Origin: Pseudoxanthomonas sp.
Lineage (GTDB): Bacteria > Pseudomonadota > Gammaproteobacteria > Xanthomonadales > Xanthomonadaceae
Length of the DNA: 47,403 bases
Assembly: GCF_002863005.1 (NCBI RefSeq)
Contig: NZ_PKDG01000023.1
Location: 1-47,403 of the forward strand
Direction of reading: 5' to 3'
This document shows, one piece after another, positions 8,160 through 17,130 of this stretch; the first letter of the stretch is position 1, and each line of letters starts with the position of its first letter. Below the pieces are notes generated by a model. It made no database searches, had not been told where the DNA came from, and saw only the letters and a program-made list of their open reading frames with translations. The translations under genes were made by a program, and so were the position numbers.

Positions 8160-9824
8160 ATGGCCCTCACGCTGTCCAAGGAAGCCCTGAAGGAATCGCT
8201 GACCGCCGACAAGGCCGGCGCGGCGCTGACCAAGATGCAGGACGCCCGCGTGTTCAAGCAGATGGGCACGCTGCTGCTTATCGCCGGTGCGGTGGCGGTG
8301 GGCATGATGGTGTTCTTCTGGTCGCAGAAGCCGGCCTACACCCCGCTGTACACCGGCCTGGACGCCAAGGCCACCGCCGAAGCCACCGACATGCTGCGCG
8401 CGGCGCAGATCCCCTTCCAGCTGGACCAGGCCAGCGGCGCGATCTCCGTGCCCGAAGAAAACCTGCACGATGCCCGCCTGAAGCTGGCCGGCGCCGGCCT
8501 GGCCGAAAGCGGCCGCCTCGGCTTCGAGATGATGGAACGCGATCCCGGCTTCGGCGTCAGCCAGTTCGTCGAGAACGCGCGCTACCAGCACGCGCTGGAA
8601 ACCGAACTGGTCCGCACCATCACCACGCTGCGTCCGGTGCGCGACGCCCGCGTGCACCTGGCCATCCCCAAGCCCAGCGCGTTCACCCGGCAGCGCGAAG
8701 TGGCCAGCGCGTCCGTGGTGCTGGACCTGCGCTCGGGCACGATGCTGGAGCGCAACCAGGTCGATGCCATCGTCCACCTGGTCTCGTCCTCGATCCCCGA
8801 CCTGGCCCCGGAGCGCGTCACCGTGGTCGACCAGAGCGGCCGCATGCTGACCATCAGCGACCCGAACAGCGAGGCCGCGCTCAACGCCGCCCAGTTCGAG
8901 CGCGTGCGCAAACTGGAAACGTCCTTCAACGACCGCATCCGCGAACTGCTGGAACCGCTGACCGGCCCCGGCCGCGTCAATGCGGAGGTCGCCGTGGACA
9001 TGGACTTCTCCGTCACCGAAGAGGCGCGCGAAACCTTCGCCAACGACCCGGCCAAGATCCGCAGCGAGCAGGTCAGCCAGAACAGCGTCGCCGCCACCGG
9101 CCCGGAAGGCGTACCCGGCGCCACCAGCAACACGCCGCCGGGCCCGAATGCCGCCGCCGCGCCGAACCCCGCCGCCCCGGTGGAAACCAGCAGCAGCGCC
9201 ACCCGCAACTTCGAGATGGACCGCACCCTGCAGCACACGCGCCAGCCCGCGGGCCGCGTGCGCCGCGTCACCGCCGCGGTGCTGGTCGACCACGTGCCGC
9301 GCACCGGCGAGAACGGCAAGGTGGTGATGACGGCGCTGGACGCCGCGACGCTGGCCCGCATCGAAGCGCTGGTGAAGGAGGCCGTGGGCTTCGACGCGGC
9401 GCGCGGCGACTCGGTGTCGGTGATGAACGCACCTTTCGTGCGCGAGACCGAAGCGCCCGCGGACGTTCCGTTCTGGGAAAGTCCGTGGCTGCACAACCCG
9501 ATGGTGCGCGACATCGCGCGCTACGGGCTGGGCGCGCTGGTGGTCGTCGCACTGCTGTTCGGCGTGCTGCGCCCGGCCATGCGCCAGATCATCAGCCCGA
9601 CCGCCAAGCTGAAGCACGAGGACGACGGGATCGACGTCAACGTGGTGCACGCGGAAGACGAAGACGGCGTGGTCGCCACGCTCTCGCACGAGCACGCGCC
9701 ACCGTTGCGCGCCCTGCCCTCCGATGCTTACGAAGACCGCCTGCGCCAGGCGCGGGAAGCGGTGAAGACCGACTCGAAGCAGGTCGCACAGGTGGTCAAG
9801 GACTGGGTGGCCAGCGATGAGTAA
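8160..9824 (+). CDS. fliF: Flagellar MS-ring protein FliF
   Basis: FliF (554 residues) builds the MS ring in the inner membrane, houses the export gate and anchors FliG. There is a membrane segment near residues 36-56 (LLIAGAVAVGMMVFF) and another near 458-478 (YGLGALVVVALLFGVLRP). Between them lie the ring-building domains, with YTPLYTGLDAKATAE and the conserved ESGRLGFEMMERDPGFGVSQ. The acidic C-terminal tail, which contacts FliG, ends VAQVVKDWVASDE. The stop overlaps fliG by 8 bases. Length is typical. Confidence 0.97.
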   Translation: MALTLSKEALKESLTADKAGAALTKMQDARVFKQMGTLLLIAGAVAVGMMVFFWSQKPAYTPLYTGLDAKATAEATDMLRAAQIPFQLDQASGAISVPEENLHDARLKLAGAGLAESGRLGFEMMERDPGFGVSQFVENARYQHALETELVRTITTLRPVRDARVHLAIPKPSAFTRQREVASASVVLDLRSGTMLERNQVDAIVHLVSSSIPDLAPERVTVVDQSGRMLTISDPNSEAALNAAQFERVRKLETSFNDRIRELLEPLTGPGRVNAEVAVDMDFSVTEEARETFANDPAKIRSEQVSQNSVAATGPEGVPGATSNTPPGPNAAAAPNPAAPVETSSSATRNFEMDRTLQHTRQPAGRVRRVTAAVLVDHVPRTGENGKVVMTALDAATLARIEALVKEAVGFDAARGDSVSVMNAPFVRETEAPADVPFWESPWLHNPMVRDIARYGLGALVVVALLFGVLRPAMRQIISPTAKLKHEDDGIDVNVVHAEDEDGVVATLSHEHAPPLRALPSDAYEDRLRQAREAVKTDSKQVAQVVKDWVASDE

Positions 9825-10827
9825 TGCGCAGGACAACACGCTGACCGGTGTGCAGCGCGCCGCCGTGCTGCTGCTCTCGCTGGGCGAGGAGGACGCCGCC
9901 GAGGTGCTCAAGCACATGAACGCCAAGGAGGTGCAGAAGCTCGGCATCGCCATGGCCACCATCTCCGGCATCAGCCGCGAGCAGGTCATGCAGGTGATCT
10001 CGAACTTCGGCGAAGCGCTCGACAAGCAGACCTCGCTGGGCATGGGTGCCGACGACTACGTGCGCAAGGTGCTGGTGCAGGCGCTGGGCGAGGACAAGGC
10101 CGGCAGCCTGATCGACCGCATCCTGCTGGGCCGCAACACCACCGGGCTGGACACGCTGAAGTGGATGGACCCGCGTGCCATCGCCGACCTGGTGCGCAAC
10201 GAGCACCCGCAGATCATCGCCATCGTGCTGGCCCACCTGGACAGCGACCAGGCCGCCGATACGCTCAAGCTGCTGCCCGAGCGCACCCGCACCGACGTGC
10301 TGCTGCGCATCGCCACGCTGGACGGCATCCCGCCGAACGCGCTGAACGAGCTCAACGAAATCATGGAGCGCCAGTTCGCCGGCAACCAGAACCTCAAGGC
10401 CTCCAGCATCGGGGGCGTGAAGGTGGCGGCGAACATCCTGAACTTCATGGATTCGGGCCAGGACCAGGTGATCCTGGGCAGCATCACCCAGGTCGACGCC
10501 GACCTGGGCGCGCGCATCCAGGACCTGATGTTCGTCTTCGACAACCTGGCCGAACTCGGCGACCGCGAGCTCCAGGCGCTGCTGCGCGAAGTTCCGAACG
10601 ACCGCCTGGGCCTGGCGCTGCGTGGGGCCGATGCCAAGGTCAAGGAAAAGATCACCCGCAACATGTCGCAGCGTGCCGCGCAGATCCTGCTCGAGGACAT
10701 GGAAGCGCGCGGCCCGGTGCGCCTGTCCGACGTGGAAGGCGCGCAGAAGGAAATCCTCGCCATCGTGCGCCGCCTGGCTGACCAGGGCGTCATCGCACTG
10801 ACCGCCAGCGCCGAGGAAATGGTATGA
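9817..10827 (+). CDS. fliG: Flagellar motor switch protein FliG
   Basis: FliG (336 residues) is the switch protein that couples the rotor to the MotA stator. The N-terminal FliF-binding domain includes GVQRAAVLLLSLGEEDAAEV. The middle domain has the EHPQIIAIVLAHL motif that binds FliM. The C-terminal torque helix contains the conserved charged pattern DRELQALLREV and GLALRGADAKVKEKITRNMS. Start and stop overlap neighbours (8 bases with fliF, 4 with fliH), showing a coupled operon. Confidence 0.97.
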   Translation: MSNAQDNTLTGVQRAAVLLLSLGEEDAAEVLKHMNAKEVQKLGIAMATISGISREQVMQVISNFGEALDKQTSLGMGADDYVRKVLVQALGEDKAGSLIDRILLGRNTTGLDTLKWMDPRAIADLVRNEHPQIIAIVLAHLDSDQAADTLKLLPERTRTDVLLRIATLDGIPPNALNELNEIMERQFAGNQNLKASSIGGVKVAANILNFMDSGQDQVILGSITQVDADLGARIQDLMFVFDNLAELGDRELQALLREVPNDRLGLALRGADAKVKEKITRNMSQRAAQILLEDMEARGPVRLSDVEGAQKEILAIVRRLADQGVIALTASAEEMV

Positions 10828-11441
10828 GCGCGCCCTCGCCCCTGCGCTGGATGCCGGCACCGCTCGACGTGGTGGTGTCCGATGCCGCCGCCGAACAGGA
10901 GGCACCGCCGCTGGTGCCGCCGACGCTGGACGAGATCCAGGCCATCCAGGACGCTGCCTATCGCGAGGGCCTGGAGCGCGGCCTCGCCGAAGGCCATGCC
11001 GACGGATTCGCACAGGGCCAGTCCGAGGTGCGCCGCCTCGCCGCGCAGATGGAGGGCATCCTCGACAATTTTTCGCGTCCGCTCGACCGTCTGGAAAACG
11101 AGGTCGTCGCCGCGCTCTCCGAACTCGCCGTGCGCATCGCCGGTGCCCTGGTCGGGCGCGCGTACCAGACCGATCCGGTGTTGCTGCAGGAACTGGCGAC
11201 CTCCGCGCTGGATGCCGTGGGCGGTTCGCAGCGCGAAGTCGAACTGCGCCTGCATCCGGACGACATCGCCGCACTGACGCCGGTGCTGGCAATGACGGCG
11301 CATACGCGCCTGACCGCCGACACGTCGCTGAGCCGGGGCGACCTGCGCGTGCATGCCGAGAGTGTCCGCATCGACGGCACGCTTGAAGCCCGCCTGCGCG
11401 GCGCGCTGGACACCGTGCTCAACCGGGGAGCGCGGGCATGA
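10824..11441 (+). CDS. fliH: Flagellar export ATPase regulator FliH
   Basis: FliH (205 residues) is the peripheral stalk of the flagellar type III export ATPase. It binds FliI and docks it at the C ring. The middle part has Gly-spaced helix repeats typical of FliH (AYREGLERGLAEGHADGFAQ). The C-terminal half resembles the V/F-ATPase stalk subunits (LHPDDIAALTPVL...GDLRVHAESVRIDGTLEARL). Overlaps of 4 bases occur at both ends with fliG and fliI. Confidence 0.93.
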   Translation: MSAPSPLRWMPAPLDVVVSDAAAEQEAPPLVPPTLDEIQAIQDAAYREGLERGLAEGHADGFAQGQSEVRRLAAQMEGILDNFSRPLDRLENEVVAALSELAVRIAGALVGRAYQTDPVLLQELATSALDAVGGSQREVELRLHPDDIAALTPVLAMTAHTRLTADTSLSRGDLRVHAESVRIDGTLEARLRGALDTVLNRGARA

Positions 11442-12835
11442 GTGCCCAGCCGCTGGAATGGCTGACCGCCCGCGACCTGCGCCTGTCCGCGCGGCTGTCG
11501 CAGATCAACCCCGAGCTCGGTGGCCGCGGCCTGATCCGCGAAGGCATCCTGCGCCGCGCCGTCGGCCTGACCCTGGAAGCCATCGGCTGCGAAGCGCCGA
11601 TGGGCGCCACCTGCAAGGTGGAAGTCGTCGACGGCGGCTGGGTGGATGCGGAAGTCGTCGGTTTCTCCGGCGAACGTACCTACCTGATGCCCAGCGCAGA
11701 ACTGCACGGCCTGCTGCCCAACGCACGCGTCGTGCCTTCGCGCCGCCGTGGTGGCGTGGAAGTCGGCGAAGGCCTGCTGGGCCGCGTCATCGACAGCGAT
11801 GGCGTGCCGCTCGACGGCCGCGGCCCGATCCGCGCCGAGGGCAGCGTCAGCCTCGCCGGCATGGCGATCAATCCGCTTTCGCGCGAACCCATCACCCAGC
11901 CGCTCGACGTCGGCGTGCGCGCGATCAACGCTCTGCTGCCGATCGGCCGTGGCCAGCGCGTCGGCCTGTTCGCCGGCTCCGGTGTCGGCAAGTCGACGTT
12001 GCTGGGCATGATGACCCGCTACACCGCCGCCGACGTGATCGTCGTCGGCCTGATCGGCGAACGCGGCCGCGAAGTTCGTGATTTCGTCGAGACCACACTC
12101 GGCCCGTCCGGCCTGGCACGCGCGGTCGTCGTCGCCAGCCCCGCCGACCGTCCGCCGCTGGCGCGCCTGCAGGGCGCGTACCGCGCCACGGCGATCGCCG
12201 AATGGTTCCGCGACCAGGGCCTGAATGTCCTGCTGCTTATGGATTCGCTGACCCGTTTTGCCCAGGCGCAACGCGAGATCGGCCTGTCGGTCGGCGAGCC
12301 GCCGACCACGCGCGGTTATCCGCCGTCCGTGTTCGCACGCCTGCCGGCGCTGGTCGAGCGCGCGGGCAACGGCGCCAAGGGGCGCGGTTCCATCACCGCG
12401 TTCTACACGGTGCTCACCGAAGGCGACGATCCGCAGGACCCGATCGCCGACGCCGCGCGCGCCATCCTCGACGGCCACATCCTGCTGTCGCGCCGCGTGG
12501 CCGACGCCGGGCTCTACCCCGCCATCGATGTCGAATCCTCGGTCAGCCGCGTGGTCACCGAAATCGCCGACGAGACCTGGCGCGACCGCATCCGCAAGCT
12601 CAAGCGACTGCTGTCGGCCTACAACAGCAACCGCGACCTGATCGCCATCGGCGCTTACCAGCGCGGCAACGACCCGACCGTGGACGAAGCGCTCGAACGC
12701 TGGCCGGAGATCGTCGAATTCCTCGGCCAGGACGTGGCGCGCGCCGCCGACCTGCCGAGCAGCCGCGCCGCCCTGGAATCCCTGATCCAACGCAACGCCG
12801 CCGCCGGCATTCCGCTGCCGCCCGGCCTGCAGTAA
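11438..12835 (+). CDS. fliI: Flagellum-specific export ATPase FliI
   Basis: FliI (465 residues) is the hexameric ATPase of the flagellar type III secretion apparatus. Walker A GSGVGKST lies near residue 181, and Walker B VLLLMDSLTRFAQAQREIGL follows. The type III ATPase signature (PPSVFARLPALVERAG) and the F1-beta-like C-terminal part are present. An N-terminal beta-barrel domain precedes them. The ATG overlaps fliH by 4 bases. fliJ follows after 18 bases with an AAGGA ribosome site. Confidence 0.97.
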   Translation: MSAQPLEWLTARDLRLSARLSQINPELGGRGLIREGILRRAVGLTLEAIGCEAPMGATCKVEVVDGGWVDAEVVGFSGERTYLMPSAELHGLLPNARVVPSRRRGGVEVGEGLLGRVIDSDGVPLDGRGPIRAEGSVSLAGMAINPLSREPITQPLDVGVRAINALLPIGRGQRVGLFAGSGVGKSTLLGMMTRYTAADVIVVGLIGERGREVRDFVETTLGPSGLARAVVVASPADRPPLARLQGAYRATAIAEWFRDQGLNVLLLMDSLTRFAQAQREIGLSVGEPPTTRGYPPSVFARLPALVERAGNGAKGRGSITAFYTVLTEGDDPQDPIADAARAILDGHILLSRRVADAGLYPAIDVESSVSRVVTEIADETWRDRIRKLKRLLSAYNSNRDLIAIGAYQRGNDPTVDEALERWPEIVEFLGQDVARAADLPSSRAALESLIQRNAAAGIPLPPGLQ

Positions 12836-12853
12836 CGCCAAGGAACCCCCGTC

Positions 12854-13306
12854 ATGATGCAGTCCCGCCGAATCGATCCCCTGCTGCGCCGCGCGCAGGA
12901 GCACGAGGATTCCGTCGCCCGCGAGCTGGCCGAGCGTCAGAACACGCTGGCGCAGCACGAATCCCGGCTGGAGGAGCTCCGCCAGTACGCCGAGGACTAC
13001 GCCAACAGCCAGATGGCCGCGACCAGCCCCGCGCAACTGGCCAACCGGCGCGCCTTCCTCGAGCGCATCGACCAGGCGCTCAAGCAGCAGTTGCAGAACG
13101 TCGACCGCAGCCGCGCCAGCGTGGACATCGAACGCGACCGCCTGCTGCTGGCCAGCCGCGACAAGCAGGTGCTGGAACAGCTCGCCGCGAGCTATCGCGT
13201 GCAGGAAAAGCTGATCGTGGACCGTCGCGACCAGCGCGAAATGGACGACGTGGGCGCGCGCCGCGCCCGCCTGGCCGCCACCGCCCGCGAGAACGAGGAC
13301 GCCTGA
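12854..13306 (+). CDS. fliJ: Flagellar export coiled-coil protein FliJ
   Basis: FliJ (150 residues) is the central-stalk-like coiled coil of the export ATPase and an escort for export chaperones. The whole protein is a charged helical hairpin: RIDPLLRRAQEHEDSVAREL at the N-terminus and a long Arg/Glu/Gln-rich second helix (KLIVDRRDQREMDDVGARRA). Two adjacent ATG codons (12854, 12857) could serve as start. The stop overlaps the fliK start by one base (TGATG). Confidence 0.92.
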   Translation: MMQSRRIDPLLRRAQEHEDSVARELAERQNTLAQHESRLEELRQYAEDYANSQMAATSPAQLANRRAFLERIDQALKQQLQNVDRSRASVDIERDRLLLASRDKQVLEQLAASYRVQEKLIVDRRDQREMDDVGARRARLAATARENEDA

Positions 13307-14568
13307 TGCCGTCATCGACGTCCGCGCTGCCGTTCGCGGCCAAGGCGCCGCCGCCTGCGCCGGCATCGGCATCGGCATCGGCCGGCACCGTGCCTGCAAG
13401 CGATGATCCGGGCACCGTGAAGAAGCCCGCGTTCGACGAGATGGTCCGTCGTCCCGTGAAGCGCGACGACACCGCACGTGCGACCACTGCGCGGGCCGGC
13501 GAAGCAAGAGACCCGTCTGCGCCACCGACCGGCGCGACTGCCCGCAAGACCGACGACGCCCGCGCCAGCACCGATGAAGACACGGCCGCTGCGCAGGACT
13601 CGGCGTCGCGGGTCGTGCTCACGTTGCTGGAAGCACCAGTGCCGGCACCTGTCATGGTCCCGGCGAATGCGGCCGCACCGACGATGATCGACCTGGCGAG
13701 CCACCCGTCTGGCACCCTCCTGCCGGACACGGCCTCGCCCACTGCCCCGCTGGAGCCCGATGCGTTGCTGGCCGGTACCCGCGCACCTATGCCTGCGTCG
13801 TTGCCCGGCGGCATGCCGGTCCTGGCAGCGGCCGGCATCGACGCCGCCAGCGCCGGTCCCGCGCCGACGAACTCCGCCGATGCGTCGAACGCCACGGCGT
13901 TGCGCGCGGCACCGGCCGCGCCCGAGACGTCGGCCAAGGCCCCGCTGCAGAACCTGCTGTCGTTCGCGACCCATCTGGCGGCAGGCCAGGTCGCGGCGGC
14001 CGTGCCCGACGCGGTCCAGCTGGGTCGCGACATCGTCGATGCCCTGCGCTCCGACGACGGCGACGCTCCCGCGCCGGTGAACAACCTGCTGGCCGGCGTC
14101 GGCGCCTCGAACGCACCGCTCGGCCTGTCCCGCACCGAGACCGTCAACCCGATGGAAGCGCCCAGCGCCGACCTGCACGGCGGCCACTTCGACGACGACA
14201 TCGGCGACGCCGTCCGCTGGATGGCGGACCAGAAGATCGGACATGCCCACATCAAGGTCACCCCGAACGACCTGGGCACGGTCGAGATACGCCTGCGGCT
14301 GGAGGGCGACCGCGTGCACGCCGACTTCAGCAGCGCGCAGGCCGAGGTCCGCCAGGCCCTGGAGAGCAGCCTGCCACGCCTGCGCGACATGCTCGGCCAG
14401 CACGGCTTCCAGCTCGCCCACGCCGATGTCGGCCAGCAGCACGCGCCGCCGTCGCAGGGCAGCGCGCCGCAGCCCGGTGACGCCCGTGGCGATGCCGGCG
14501 AGCCCGTCGCCGACACGCCCCGCACCGTCCGCATGACCGCGCGCGGACTGGTGGACGCTTACGCCTGA
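13306..14568 (+). CDS. fliK: Flagellar hook-length control protein FliK
   Basis: FliK (420 residues) is the secreted molecular ruler that measures hook length and triggers the export substrate switch through FlhB. Residues 1 to about 280 are low-complexity Ala/Pro/Thr-rich, as usual for FliK. The C-terminal Flg_hook domain is clear: DAVRWMADQKIGHAHIKVTP, then NDLGTVEIRLRLEGDRVHADFSS. The start at 13306 overlaps the fliJ stop; the frame is open far upstream, but that stretch lies inside fliI and fliJ. It is the last gene of the fliE operon and is followed by a REP-like repeat pair. Confidence 0.93.
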   Translation: MPSSTSALPFAAKAPPPAPASASASAGTVPASDDPGTVKKPAFDEMVRRPVKRDDTARATTARAGEARDPSAPPTGATARKTDDARASTDEDTAAAQDSASRVVLTLLEAPVPAPVMVPANAAAPTMIDLASHPSGTLLPDTASPTAPLEPDALLAGTRAPMPASLPGGMPVLAAAGIDAASAGPAPTNSADASNATALRAAPAAPETSAKAPLQNLLSFATHLAAGQVAAAVPDAVQLGRDIVDALRSDDGDAPAPVNNLLAGVGASNAPLGLSRTETVNPMEAPSADLHGGHFDDDIGDAVRWMADQKIGHAHIKVTPNDLGTVEIRLRLEGDRVHADFSSAQAEVRQALESSLPRLRDMLGQHGFQLAHADVGQQHAPPSQGSAPQPGDARGDAGEPVADTPRTVRMTARGLVDAYA

Positions 14569-14585
14569 CGGGCCGATCCCGCTCC

Positions 14586-14685
14586 TGTGGGAGCGACGTA
14601 AGTCGCGAGAGCCGGATATCGGCGTCGGTACGCCCTCCGCCGCCAAGCGCTTCGGCTTCGATATCGCGACTTACGTCGCTCCCAC
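14586..14685. repeat. REP-like inverted doublet between fliK and fliL
   Basis: The left arm at 14587-14608 contains GGGAGCGACGTAAGTCGCGA; the right arm at 14664-14685 is its exact reverse complement over 22 bases. Each arm is itself a hairpin (GCGAC-GTAA-GTCGC). A second small hairpin CGCTCC-TGTG-GGAGCG overlaps the left arm. Paired small palindromes in head-to-head order are the layout of REPIN/BIME elements mobilised by RAYT transposases; no RAYT gene is in the window. It sits after the fliK stop and may also attenuate read-through into fliL. Confidence 0.85.
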
Positions 14686-14741
14686 GTCAGCACATCCTGG
14701 GCACCGCGCGTCAAAACCCCGTCGACCTTTCCCTCAGGCCC

Positions 14742-14757
14742 CGGCACGCCCCTTGCA
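14742..14757 (+). promoter_or_regulatory. Sigma-54 promoter for the fliL operon
   Basis: CGGCAC-GCCCC-TTGCA fits the sigma-54 consensus at all but the first base, with the GG and GC 10 bases apart. It lies 34 bases before the GTG start of fliL and would drive fliLMNOPQR under RpoN2 and FleQ. Confidence 0.92.
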
Positions 14758-14791
14758 TCCCCTGGACTGACCCCTCAGGAGATCCATCGCC

Positions 14792-15319
14792 GTGGCAGCC
14801 GCCGACAAGAACGCAAGCAAATCCAAGGCCGACAAGGCCGACAAGCCCAAGGGTGGCAAGTCGTTGCTGACCATCGGGCTGGTGGCGGTCATCGCGGCCG
14901 GCGCCGCAGGCGGCGGTGCCTGGTACTTCGCCAGCCACGGCAGCAAGGACGAGAAGGCCGACGCCCCCAAGGCCAAGAGCCCTGGCGAAGTGCCCGCGCC
15001 TGCGCAGTACTTCGCGCTGGAGCCGCCCTTCGTGGTGAACCTGGTCGGCGAAACCGGTGGCGCGCGCTACCTGCAGGTGGAAGTGCAGCTGATGACGCGC
15101 GACCCCGAGGCGCTGACCGCCATCCAGCTGCATGCGCCCGCCATCCGCGCCCGCCTGCTGATGCTGTTCGCGCAGCAGGATGCCGCCGGCCTGATGTCGC
15201 GCGAAGGCAAGGAGCGCCTGCAGAACGCCGCCCTCGGTGAAGTGAAGGCCCTGCTGGTCGCCGAGACCGGCAAGCCGTGCGCCGAGTCCCTGCTGTTCAC
15301 CAGCTTCGTGATGCAGTGA
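14792..15319 (+). CDS. fliL: Flagellar basal body-associated protein FliL
   Basis: FliL (175 residues) is a single-span inner membrane protein that surrounds and supports the stator units. A Lys-rich cytoplasmic N-terminus (about 27 residues) is followed by a membrane helix near 28-48 (LLTIGLVAVIAAGAAGGGAW). The periplasmic FliL domain includes PPFVVNLVGETGGARYLQVE and the ending AESLLFTSFVMQ. The start is GTG with a CAGGAGA ribosome site 10-16 bases upstream. It is the first gene after the sigma-54 promoter at 14742. Confidence 0.94.
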   Translation: MAAADKNASKSKADKADKPKGGKSLLTIGLVAVIAAGAAGGGAWYFASHGSKDEKADAPKAKSPGEVPAPAQYFALEPPFVVNLVGETGGARYLQVEVQLMTRDPEALTAIQLHAPAIRARLLMLFAQQDAAGLMSREGKERLQNAALGEVKALLVAETGKPCAESLLFTSFVMQ

Positions 15320-15334
15320 CGGAACCGCGCCGCC

Positions 15335-16378
15335 ATGATGACCAGTGACCTGCTGTCGCAAGACGAGATCGACGCCCTCCTCAACGGCGTCGATACCGGC
15401 GCGATCGAGACCGAGGAGCCGCCGCACGATCCCACCGTGGCGCGCACCTACGACTTCGCCAGCCAGGACCGCATCGTGCGCGGCCGCCTGCCGACGCTGG
15501 AAATGATCAACGAGCGCTTCGTGCGCACGTGGCGCATCGGCCTGTTCAACCTGTTGCGGCGCTCCGCCGAGCTGTCGGTGCGCGGCATCGAGACCATCAA
15601 GTTCGGCGACTACCTGCATTCGCTGTACGTGCCGACCAACCTCAACCTGGTCAAGTTCAAGCCGCTGCGTGGCGTGGGCCTGATCGTGTTCGAACCGAAG
15701 CTGGTGTTCACGATGGTGGACAACTTCTTCGGCGGCGATGGCCGCTACCCGGCCAAGATCGAAGGCCGCGAGTTCACCGCCACCGAGATGCGCGTGATCC
15801 AGCTGCTGCTCAAGCAGACCTTCGCCGACCTGATCGATGCCTGGGCCCCGGTGATGCCGGTGGACTTCGAATACATCACCAGTGAGGTCAACCCGCATTT
15901 CGCCAACATCGTCAGTCCGCGCGAGTACGTGGTGGTCAGCCGCTTCCATGTGGAACTGGACGGCGGCGGCGGCGACCTGCACGTCACGCTGCCCTATTCC
16001 ATGCTGGAGCCTATCCGCGAACTGCTCGATGCCGGCATCCAGTCCGACCGCGTGCACGACGACGACAGCTTCCGCGTGACCATGCACGAACAGCTGCGCT
16101 CGGCCGAGGTCACCGTCTCCAGCGTGCTCGCGGAGAAGCGCATCAACCTGCGCGAGCTGACCCGTCTGAAGGTGGGCGACATCCTGCCCATCGACCTGCC
16201 GAAGTCCGTGCCGGTCTGCGTCGAGCAGGTGCCGGTGTTCACCGGGGAGTTCGGCATTTCCAACGGCCTCAATGCGGTGAAGATCACCGCGCACCACCCG
16301 CCCGGCAACCGCCACCAGCAATCCGCCGCCACCCGCCACGCCCTTGCACCCGTCGCCTTCCAGGACGCTACGCCATGA
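15335..16378 (+). CDS. fliM: Flagellar motor switch protein FliM
   Basis: FliM (347 residues) forms the C-ring wall, binds CheY-P and links FliG to FliN. The N-terminus carries the CheY-P-binding motif LLSQDEIDALLNGV. The middle domain has the GGXG-type loop (NFFGGDGRYP), and the C-terminal SpoA domain has RLKVGDILPIDLP. Tandem ATG codons at 15335 and 15338 leave the start open by one residue. The C-terminus has a short Pro/His/Gln-rich extension (HHPPGNRHQQ). The stop overlaps fliN by 4 bases. Confidence 0.97.
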   Translation: MMTSDLLSQDEIDALLNGVDTGAIETEEPPHDPTVARTYDFASQDRIVRGRLPTLEMINERFVRTWRIGLFNLLRRSAELSVRGIETIKFGDYLHSLYVPTNLNLVKFKPLRGVGLIVFEPKLVFTMVDNFFGGDGRYPAKIEGREFTATEMRVIQLLLKQTFADLIDAWAPVMPVDFEYITSEVNPHFANIVSPREYVVVSRFHVELDGGGGDLHVTLPYSMLEPIRELLDAGIQSDRVHDDDSFRVTMHEQLRSAEVTVSSVLAEKRINLRELTRLKVGDILPIDLPKSVPVCVEQVPVFTGEFGISNGLNAVKITAHHPPGNRHQQSAATRHALAPVAFQDATP

Positions 16379-16728
16379 TTCCCGAGAACGAAGAAGCCCT
16401 TGCCACCGCCCCCGGCGATACGGAGCTGTCCCACAACGGCCACGACGGCCACGCCGGCCACGACGCGGACATGAGCCTGGACGTCATCCTCGACGTGCCG
16501 GTGACGCTGTCGCTGGAAGTCGGCCGCACGCGCATGCCCATCCGCAACCTGCTGCAGCTCAACCAGGGCTCGGTGGTGGAACTGGAGCGCGGCGCGGGCG
16601 AACCGCTGGACGTGTACGTCAACGGGACGCTGATCGCGCACGGCGAAGTCGTCGTGGTCAACGACCGCTTCGGCGTGCGCCTGACCGACGTGGTCAGCCC
16701 CAGCGAACGCATCCGTCGCCTGCGCTGA
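16375..16728 (+). CDS. fliN: Flagellar motor switch protein FliN
   Basis: FliN (117 residues) lines the bottom of the C ring and docks FliH. The SpoA domain spans residues 34-115: LDVILDVPVTLSLEVGRTRM, then LLQLNQGSVVELERGAGEPL and VNGTLIAHGEVVVVNDRFGV. The N-terminal tail, usually a featureless acidic linker, contains SHNGHDGHAGHD with four His in 12 residues, a possible metal-binding patch. The ATG overlaps the fliM stop by 4 bases. Confidence 0.96.
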   Translation: MIPENEEALATAPGDTELSHNGHDGHAGHDADMSLDVILDVPVTLSLEVGRTRMPIRNLLQLNQGSVVELERGAGEPLDVYVNGTLIAHGEVVVVNDRFGVRLTDVVSPSERIRRLR

Positions 16729-16736
16729 GCCCGACC

Positions 16737-17129
16737 ATGCACGCCTTCGCCCTCCTTGCCGCGGCCGCGGCACCCGCCCAGAAGATCGGCCAGCACGCGC
16801 CCTCCACGCCGGGCATCGGCGGTGCACTGGTCGGCCTGATCCTGGTGCTGGGCCTGATCCTGGGCCTGGCCTGGCTGCTGAAGCGCCTGCCCGGTGCCGG
16901 CCTGGGCATCCGCCCCAGCGAACAGCTGCGCGTGGTGTCGATGCTGTCGGTCGGCGCCAAGGAACGCGTGATGGTGATCGAAGTCGGCAAGGAGCAGTTG
17001 CTGATCGGCGTGACCGCCGGAGGCATCACCGCCCTGCATGCGCTGCCCGAACCCCTGGTCGTCGCGCCCGCGCCGACGATGCCCAACTTCGCCGAACTGC
17101 TGGCCAAGCGCCTGCGCAAAGAGTCCTGA
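16737..17129 (+). CDS. fliO: Flagellar export apparatus assembly protein FliO
   Basis: FliO (130 residues) helps assemble the FliP core of the export gate. A short N-terminal segment precedes one strong membrane helix ([20 protein letters not shown], about residues 30-49). The conserved cytoplasmic part [20 protein letters not shown] follows. The ATG at 16737 follows the fliN stop by 8 bases; a longer open frame upstream overlaps fliM/fliN and is rejected. fliP starts one base after its stop. Confidence 0.92.
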   Translation: MHAFALLAAAAAPAQKIGQHAPSTPGIGGALVGLILVLGLILGLAWLLKRLPGAGLGIRPSEQLRVVSMLSVGAKERVMVIEVGKEQLLIGVTAGGITALHALPEPLVVAPAPTMPNFAELLAKRLRKES

Positions 17130-17130
17130 G

